Positions 49,735-54,858 of a stretch of 54,858 nucleotides of DNA are shown piece by piece. This DNA is from Christensenellaceae bacterium Phil1 (GTDB lineage Bacteria; Bacillota; Clostridia; Christensenellales; CAG-138): the NCBI GenBank assembly GCA_001940855.1, contig MSGS01000029.1, positions 21,668 to 76,525 of the forward strand, given 5' to 3'. The position numbers and the translations under genes were made by a program. Each line of letters opens with the position of its first letter. Position 1 is the first letter of the stretch. The notes beneath the pieces are model-generated. The model was not told the origin of the DNA. It ran no database searches and worked only from the letters and a program-made list of their open reading frames with translations.

Positions 49735-50472
49735 TTGTATTCTAATTTTGCGCGGGTATATGATTCGCTGATGGAATCGGTTGACCGCAAGGCGTGGCTT
49801 GAATACATAATAAGCCTGTTCGGCGACGCAAAGATAGAGCGCGTTGCGGACTGCGCCTGCGGCACGGGTGCTGTCAGCATACCGCTTGCAAAGCGGGGAT
49901 ATAAGGTGACGGGGCTTGACGCATCGGAAGAAATGCTGCGCATTGCGGCGGAAAACGCCCGCGCGGAGCGGGTGAACGTTCCGTTCGTTTGCCAGGATAT
50001 GCGCCGCCTTGCGCTGCACAGGCCGGCGGATGCGGTGCTTGCCGTGTGCGACGGGGTGAATTACCTTACGCTCAAGGGCGCGGAAAGCTTTTTTGCCAAT
50101 GCGTATGCCGCGCTGAGGGAAGGCGGAATGCTGCTGTTTGACATATCGTCGCGCTACAAGCTTTCAACCATTTTGGGCAACAATACCTTTGCGGAGGATG
50201 AAAGCGCGGCGGCGTACATATGGAAAAACGCATATGACGAGCAGACCAGGCAGATACAGATGGAGCTGACCCTGTTTGAAAAGCAGGCGGACGGCCGCTA
50301 TGTGCGCTTCAATGAATCCCAAATACAGCGGGCGCATTCCCAAAGGGAGATGGAAGGTGCGCTGAAGCGGGCGGGGTTTGAAGGGATAGAAGCGTTTGAC
50401 GCATTCACGTTCGATGCGCCGAATGAAAAAAGCGAAAGGATACAGTTCAGGGCGATAAAGCCCAACGACTGA
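49735..50472 (+). CDS. Class I SAM-dependent methyltransferase
   Basis: A 245-residue methyltransferase. It begins YSNFARVYDSLM, a common start for this UbiE/CcbJ-like group. The SAM motif I is DCACGTGAVSIPLA near residue 43, motif II is VTGLDASEEML, and DAVLAVCDGVNYL is motif IV. The start TTG 49735 is chosen over TTG 49729 because the ribosome site spacing is better (8 bases) and the protein then begins as its relatives do. The target is unknown. hslO follows after 27 bases. Confidence 0.85.
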   Translation: MYSNFARVYDSLMESVDRKAWLEYIISLFGDAKIERVADCACGTGAVSIPLAKRGYKVTGLDASEEMLRIAAENARAERVNVPFVCQDMRRLALHRPADAVLAVCDGVNYLTLKGAESFFANAYAALREGGMLLFDISSRYKLSTILGNNTFAEDESAAAYIWKNAYDEQTRQIQMELTLFEKQADGRYVRFNESQIQRAHSQREMEGALKRAGFEGIEAFDAFTFDAPNEKSERIQFRAIKPND

Positions 50473-50499
50473 TTTTTATATAAAAGGAGAAGAATTATT

Positions 50500-51414
50500 A
50501 TGAGCGATAAAATATTAAGGGGCGTAATGTTCGATAAATCGGTAAGGTTCACGGCCATATCCGCAAAGGAAATGGTTGAGGCGGCGCGCAATACGCATAA
50601 TCTCAGCCGCGTTTGCACGGCGGCGTTGGGCCGCGCGCTGATAATGACCAGCATGATGGGCACGGACCTGAAGAACGACGACGAAAAGGTGACAACCGTA
50701 ATAAAAGGCGGCGGCGAGGCGGGCAACATAGTCTGCACGGCGTACCGTTCCGGCAGGGTGAAAGGATATATAGAGAACCCGTCCGTGGAGCTGCCCCCCG
50801 CGCCCAACGGCAAGCTGGACGTGGCGCTGGCGGTGGGCTGGTTCGGCGAGCTTACAGTTATACGCGACCTTTCCATGAAGGAACCTTACGTTGGCCGCAG
50901 CGAGATGATATCCGGCGAAATTGCCGAGGATTTTGCAAATTACTTCACCCGTTCCGAGCAGACGCCTTCGCTTGTTTACCTTGGGGTAAGGGTGGATATA
51001 GAAACGCTGAAGGTGCTCAGCGCCGGCGGAATGCTTATACAGGCCATGCCAAACTGCCCGGAGGAGGCCATAGCCGCGCTTGAGGCCAAGGCGGATGATA
51101 TTTCAAAGCTTGCAGCGCGGCTTGAAAAGGGCGAAGAACTGAGGGACATACTTATAAATATGTTTGAAGGATGCACGCTTGAAATACTTGGCAGTGCGCA
51201 GCCGGAATACAGATGCGACTGCTCGCGCGAGCGGCTGGAGGCGGTGCTGATGTCCCTTGGCAAAGAGGAACTGACGGATATGATAGAAAAAGAGGGGCAG
51301 GCAGAGCTTACCTGCCGCTTCTGCAACAAGGTGTATCATTTCACCAAGGAGCAGCTGGAGGCTATACTGAAAGAGGGGGCCGGAAATTCGGATGAACGGA
51401 GCGATACGGAATAA
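50500..51414 (+). CDS. hslO: Hsp33 redox-activated chaperone
   Basis: HslO (Hsp33), 304 residues, a cytoplasmic holdase that unfolds its linker and dimerises on oxidation. The N-terminal core has VRFTAISAKEMVE and GPhP-like KGGGEAGNIVCTAYRSGRVKGYI. The C-terminal zinc switch is C-D-C near residue 241 and C-R-F-C near 274, matching C-x-C...C-x2-C. AAAGGAGAAG precedes the ATG. It overlaps the TPR gene by 23 bases. Confidence 0.96.
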   Translation: MSDKILRGVMFDKSVRFTAISAKEMVEAARNTHNLSRVCTAALGRALIMTSMMGTDLKNDDEKVTTVIKGGGEAGNIVCTAYRSGRVKGYIENPSVELPPAPNGKLDVALAVGWFGELTVIRDLSMKEPYVGRSEMISGEIAEDFANYFTRSEQTPSLVYLGVRVDIETLKVLSAGGMLIQAMPNCPEEAIAALEAKADDISKLAARLEKGEELRDILINMFEGCTLEILGSAQPEYRCDCSRERLEAVLMSLGKEELTDMIEKEGQAELTCRFCNKVYHFTKEQLEAILKEGAGNSDERSDTE

Positions 51415-53119
51415 CAGCACGGGGCGCGTGCTCTCGTTTGAACAGAAGGGGGACTTCTTTTACAAAAGAGGGAACGACAAGCTGGACAAAAACGACCTTA
51501 TAGAGGCGCTGTGCAGCTACCGCAGGGCCATGGAGCAGGAGCCGGAGGACCAATACAGCTGCATAGCGGTTGCGGAAGTATTGAGCGAGATGGAGCGTTA
51601 CGACGATTCAAACCGGGTGCTGCTGCCGCTGCTTTCGCGCGAGGATGTTGAGCCGGAGGCCATATTCGGCCTTGGGTGCAATTTGGCTGCGCTTAACGAA
51701 ACGGACAGCGCGAAGAAAATGCTGGAACGCTACCTTCAGGCAGAGCCTGAGGGGGAATATATTTACGATGCGTACGATTTGCTGGATGCTATTGACGACG
51801 CGGAATACAGGCCCGGGGACTTTGGCGAGCTTGCGCCCGTGCTGAAGGAGGACATGGCGCTGGATGCGGCGGAGGAAGGCAGAAAGGCGCTGGAGCGGGA
51901 AAACTTTCCCGCGGCGAGGGAAGCGCTTGAACGGGCGCTGAAGCTGAACCCGGGGCTGAACTATGCGCGGAATAATTTGAGCCTGCTGCATTTTTGCAGG
52001 AAGGATTTTGCGCGCGCGCTGAGCGAGGCGGATACGGTGCTGAAGGCCGACCCGAACGACACGCAGGCGCTTTGCAACAAGGCAATGGTGTATTGCACCA
52101 CGCGCGACATGGCGAACGCAAATGCCGCGGCGGACGCGCTCTGCCGCACGGATACGGAAAGGACGGATGAGCTGAGCAGGATATGCCTTGTGCTGATGGA
52201 GCTTGGCCGGTTTGAGGACGCATATAGGATTGCGGAGCGACTGCTGAAAAAAAAGCCGTATGATGAGGACGCGCTGCACCGCTACGCAATATGCGCATAT
52301 GAGCTGAACCGCTATGACAAGGCGTATAACGCATACGATAAGCTTTGCCGCATAGACCCGACGGACACCATAGCCAAATATTATAAAAAGCTTTGCTACA
52401 ACGCGCAGAATGGGCAGCTTCCCCGCGGGAACATACGCCGCTTTGCAGCAAATTATCAGGTGCCGTTCGATGAAACGGTGCGGCGCATAAACCGAATAAA
52501 CGAGATGATGAAGCTTAGCGCCGCGGAGCTGCACAGCCAATGGCAGAATTCAAACGAGCTGGAGCTTTTGATACGCTGGGGCTTTACGCTGCCGGATATT
52601 GCCATAAGGCGGGCGCTGCTTACGGCGGCAGCCGCGTTCGGGGACAAGCGCAGCGAAGGGCTGCTGAGGGATTTTCTGTTGATGCGGGAGCAGGACGATG
52701 AACTCAAGCGCAATGCGATAGCCGCGCTTGCAACGATGGGCGCCAAGCAGCCGTATTATCTTTATATAATGGATCACCTGGTTGAAAGCCGGGCGGAGCT
52801 GAGAATAAACGCGGCGAACGCGGCATACAGAAACGCGCTCACGATGTGCCTTGCCAATATGTATGAACATTGCAGCGAACGGGAGGCAAAAACAGCCGTT
52901 TCGCTTTGGGACAGATACGTTGGCGCGCAGGAGCGGCTGCCGCGCATAAGCCGCGCGCAGGAGGTTGCGCTTGCGGCGGCGATAGAATACACCGCCCGCA
53001 CGGAATGCGGCGGCAAGCCTTCGCGTGCGGATATATGCAACGCATACGGCGTATCCACGCTGCGGCTGGACAACGCGCTGAAAAAACTATTGCCAATTAC
53101 GGCGCAGGAGGAAAAATGA
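51392..53119 (+). CDS. TPR-repeat protein with C-terminal helical domain
   Basis: A 575-residue soluble protein. Residues about 15-350 consist of TPR-like helical pairs (for example ALERENFPAAREALERALKLNPG, ADTVLKADPNDTQALCNKAMVY, AYNAYDKLCRIDPTD). The C-terminal 200 residues are helical and HEAT-like, and the very end (AAIEYTARTECGGKPSRADICNAYGVSTLRLDNALKKL) looks like a DNA-binding or cyclin-like helix-turn-helix. I do not recognise a named family. It starts inside hslO and ends overlapping the THUMP methyltransferase, so all three are co-translated. Confidence 0.7.
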   Translation: MNGAIRNNSTGRVLSFEQKGDFFYKRGNDKLDKNDLIEALCSYRRAMEQEPEDQYSCIAVAEVLSEMERYDDSNRVLLPLLSREDVEPEAIFGLGCNLAALNETDSAKKMLERYLQAEPEGEYIYDAYDLLDAIDDAEYRPGDFGELAPVLKEDMALDAAEEGRKALERENFPAAREALERALKLNPGLNYARNNLSLLHFCRKDFARALSEADTVLKADPNDTQALCNKAMVYCTTRDMANANAAADALCRTDTERTDELSRICLVLMELGRFEDAYRIAERLLKKKPYDEDALHRYAICAYELNRYDKAYNAYDKLCRIDPTDTIAKYYKKLCYNAQNGQLPRGNIRRFAANYQVPFDETVRRINRINEMMKLSAAELHSQWQNSNELELLIRWGFTLPDIAIRRALLTAAAAFGDKRSEGLLRDFLLMREQDDELKRNAIAALATMGAKQPYYLYIMDHLVESRAELRINAANAAYRNALTMCLANMYEHCSEREAKTAVSLWDRYVGAQERLPRISRAQEVALAAAIEYTARTECGGKPSRADICNAYGVSTLRLDNALKKLLPITAQEEK

Positions 53120-54243
53120 TATTTCAGGCAACATGCAAACTGGGCGTAGAAGCGCTGGTGGCAACGGAATTGAGAAAGCTGGGGATAGAACCGGTGAGCG
53201 TGGACTCGGCTAAAATTCGCTTTGAAGGGGACTATCTTACAATGGCGCGGGCGTGCCTGTGGCTTAGGACGGCGGAAAGAGTGTTGCTTGAGGTGGGCCG
53301 GTTTGAGGCGCATACCTTCACAGACCTTTTTGAAGGGGTGAAGGCGCTTGATTGGAAGCAATATCTTGCCAAGGATGCGTTTATACACGTTGTTGGCAAA
53401 AGCGCGAAGAGCGATTTGTTTTCCGTTAAGGACTGCCAGAGCATAACCAAGAAGGCCATTGTGGAAAACCTGAAGGCAGCGTACCATACAACGCTGCTGC
53501 CGGAAACGGGCGCGGAGATATTGGTTGAAGTGGGCATGTTCAAAAACGAAGCCACGCTTTGCCTTGACCCATGCGGCGCGGGGCTTTCACGCAGGGGATA
53601 CAGAACATATAACGTTGCCGCCCCGCTGAGCGAAACGCTTGGCGCGGCGATAGTTACGCTAACGCGGTACAAGGGCGACTATCCGTTTATAGACCCCATG
53701 TGCGGCAGCGGCACAATGCCCATCGAGGCGGCGATGATAGCCCGCAATCAGGCGCCCGGGTTAAACCGCAGCTTTGCGGCGGAGAATTGGCCCTTCCTTG
53801 ACAAAAAATATTTTATGCAGGCCCGAAAGGAAGCCATTGATTCCATACGGGACATAAAGCTGAACATACTGGGCAGCGATATTGACGAACGCAGCATAGC
53901 CATATGCAAAAAGCATGCGCAGAAGGCGGGCGTTATGCTGAACTGGGCGGTGAAGCCGCTGAAGGAGCTGAAGGCAACTGAGGAGCGCGGCGTGATAGTA
54001 TGCAACCCGCCGTACGGCGAGCGTATGCTGAAAAAAGGCGAGGCGGAGGGCATAATACGCGAAATGAGCGCAGTTTTTGCCCCGCTTAAGGGCTGGAGCA
54101 AGTCCATAATAACGCCGGACCAGAATTTTGAACAGCTTTACGGCGAAAAGGCGAACAAGCGCCGCAAGCTTTCAAACGGGGGAATGCCCTGCACGCTTTA
54201 TCAATATTTTGCGGAGCGGGCGAATAAGGACGAACAATATTAA
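53116..54243 (+). CDS. THUMP-domain class I RNA methyltransferase (RlmL/YpsC-like)
   Basis: A 375-residue RNA methyltransferase of COG0116. The N-terminal ferredoxin-like and THUMP region (about 1-160) begins IFQATCKLGVEALVATELRKLG. The catalytic domain has DPMCGSGTMPIEAAMIARNQAPG (SAM pocket), ILGSDIDERSIAICKKHA, and the target motif CNPPYGERM (N-P-P-Y). The family methylates guanine-N2 in 23S rRNA or tRNA; E. coli RlmL modifies G2445. Start ATG 53116 overlaps the TPR stop (ATGA) with GGAGG upstream. Confidence 0.9.
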   Translation: MIFQATCKLGVEALVATELRKLGIEPVSVDSAKIRFEGDYLTMARACLWLRTAERVLLEVGRFEAHTFTDLFEGVKALDWKQYLAKDAFIHVVGKSAKSDLFSVKDCQSITKKAIVENLKAAYHTTLLPETGAEILVEVGMFKNEATLCLDPCGAGLSRRGYRTYNVAAPLSETLGAAIVTLTRYKGDYPFIDPMCGSGTMPIEAAMIARNQAPGLNRSFAAENWPFLDKKYFMQARKEAIDSIRDIKLNILGSDIDERSIAICKKHAQKAGVMLNWAVKPLKELKATEERGVIVCNPPYGERMLKKGEAEGIIREMSAVFAPLKGWSKSIITPDQNFEQLYGEKANKRRKLSNGGMPCTLYQYFAERANKDEQY

Positions 54244-54253
54244 GGAGGCCGTT

Positions 54254-54808
54254 ATGGCATATAAATATTACAACCAAAATGATTACCCCGAAATACCCTA
54301 CGGCGACGGCTCGATAGAAACAAGCGGCTGCGGGCTGTGCTCCTGCTGCATGGTGGTGGAGAACATGACCGAGCATACCTTCACGCCCGCGGAGGCGGCA
54401 AAGCTGGCCTATGAATGCGGCGCGTGCGACGAAACCGGCACGGAAATATCCATACTTGCGCCGGCGGTATGCAAAAGGTTCGGCCTGACATATGAGCTGA
54501 CCTGCGACCACGGCAAGATGCTGCAGTTTTTGCAGCAGGGTGAGGGTATGGCCATTGCCAACTCCGGCGGGGACAGGGAAGGCTGGACGGGCGTATTCAC
54601 CCACGGCGGGCATTTTATAGTGCTTGTGTCCGCAAAGGGGCGCGAAATATGCGTTATGGACCCCAGCATGAAGCCGGGCAAGTTCGATGAACCGGTCCGC
54701 GCGGGCAAGGTGCGCGTGGAAGGCAACATGGCGTATGTGGACATTGCGGTGCTGGCAAAGGATTGCGACAACCGCTACCCAAGCTATTGCCTGTTCAGAA
54801 AGGCGTAA
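54254..54808 (+). CDS. C39-like cysteine peptidase-fold protein
   Basis: A 184-residue protein with a peptidase_C39_2-like fold. The candidate cysteine lies in ETSGCGLCSCCMVVE, near residue 27, with the histidine in HGGHFIVLVSAKG and an aspartate in VMDPSMKPGK. No signal peptide is seen, so it is probably cytoplasmic or exported by another route. The start ATG 54254 has AAGGAGG upstream. It follows the methyltransferase by 10 bases. It could be a peptidase or an inactive C39-like domain; function unknown. Confidence 0.75.
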   Translation: MAYKYYNQNDYPEIPYGDGSIETSGCGLCSCCMVVENMTEHTFTPAEAAKLAYECGACDETGTEISILAPAVCKRFGLTYELTCDHGKMLQFLQQGEGMAIANSGGDREGWTGVFTHGGHFIVLVSAKGREICVMDPSMKPGKFDEPVRAGKVRVEGNMAYVDIAVLAKDCDNRYPSYCLFRKA

Positions 54809-54835
54809 ATATGAAAAATAAAAAGGGATGCGCAG

Positions 54836-54858
54836 TGATCTGAACCCAAAAAGTTAGA
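54836..54858 (+). mobile_element. Probable left end of an IS3-family (IS150-like) element, cut by window edge
   Basis: TGATCTGAACCCAAAAAGTT and the following bases resemble the terminal repeat of IS150-type elements, which typically read TGA-CTG-CCC-AAAAGTT-GAC. The window ends before any transposase. The call is by memory of the family and rests on 23 bases. Confidence 0.45.

Overview
The window looks like a chromosomal segment of a Clostridia-class Bacillota, probably an anaerobic gut species. Supporting signs are type III glutamine synthetase, NADP-type glutamate dehydrogenase, an ECF vitamin-transport module, a NusG-II/Gx/FMN-binding redox cluster, UPF0735 (PheB-like) beside threonine synthase, a DeoD phosphorylase, TTG/GTG starts, strong AGGAGG ribosome sites and many ATGA overlaps. 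Isoleucine is mostly ATA in most genes, and TGA is a stop. I cannot name the species.

Layout: 1-1000 is accessory (GNAT tail, a DUF559-bearing palindromic element, REP-like hairpins, tRNA-Arg). 1050-1946 holds a DUF6198 membrane protein behind a promoter and terminator-like attenuator. 1958-2830 is an E2/CAT-like acyltransferase on the minus strand. 3033-12900 is an origin-type cluster (recF, gyrB, gyrA, a CmpB-type membrane protein, mnmG, rsmG, parB/noc) without dnaA, dnaN or parA. 12918-18136 carries MATE plus TetR, mgtE behind a 205-nt leader, and the NusG-II/Gx/FMN-binding trio. 18227-24502 has an M23 lipoprotein, a Mrp ATPase and a three-gene ABC export system. 24688-32140 (minus) carries glnN and the operon MFS-radC-pgcA-MATE. 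32321-37360 has gdhA and single genes. 37375-44079 is the run ecfA1-ecfA2-ecfT-hypothetical-truA-dehydrogenase-rmuC-deoD. 44477-49600 (minus) has an LCP protein and the run PH-thrC-pheB-galK. 49675-54808 has a methyltransferase, hslO, a TPR protein, a THUMP methyltransferase and a C39-like peptidase. The last 23 bases resemble an IS3-family end.

The most unusual content is noncoding. Two related palindromic elements lie at about 217-764 and 44104-44455. One carries a truncated DUF559 (Vsr-like) nuclease gene whose stop codon lies inside the right palindrome. The other is a shorter derivative with imperfect terminal inverted repeats, sitting in the loop of what appears to be the original deoD/galK terminator. 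A different 268-bp element with 27-bp inverted ends starting and ending in TA lies at 47999-48266, in the probable leader of the PH-thrC-pheB-galK run. Two leaders, upstream of the DUF6198 gene and of mgtE, look like undescribed attenuation devices.
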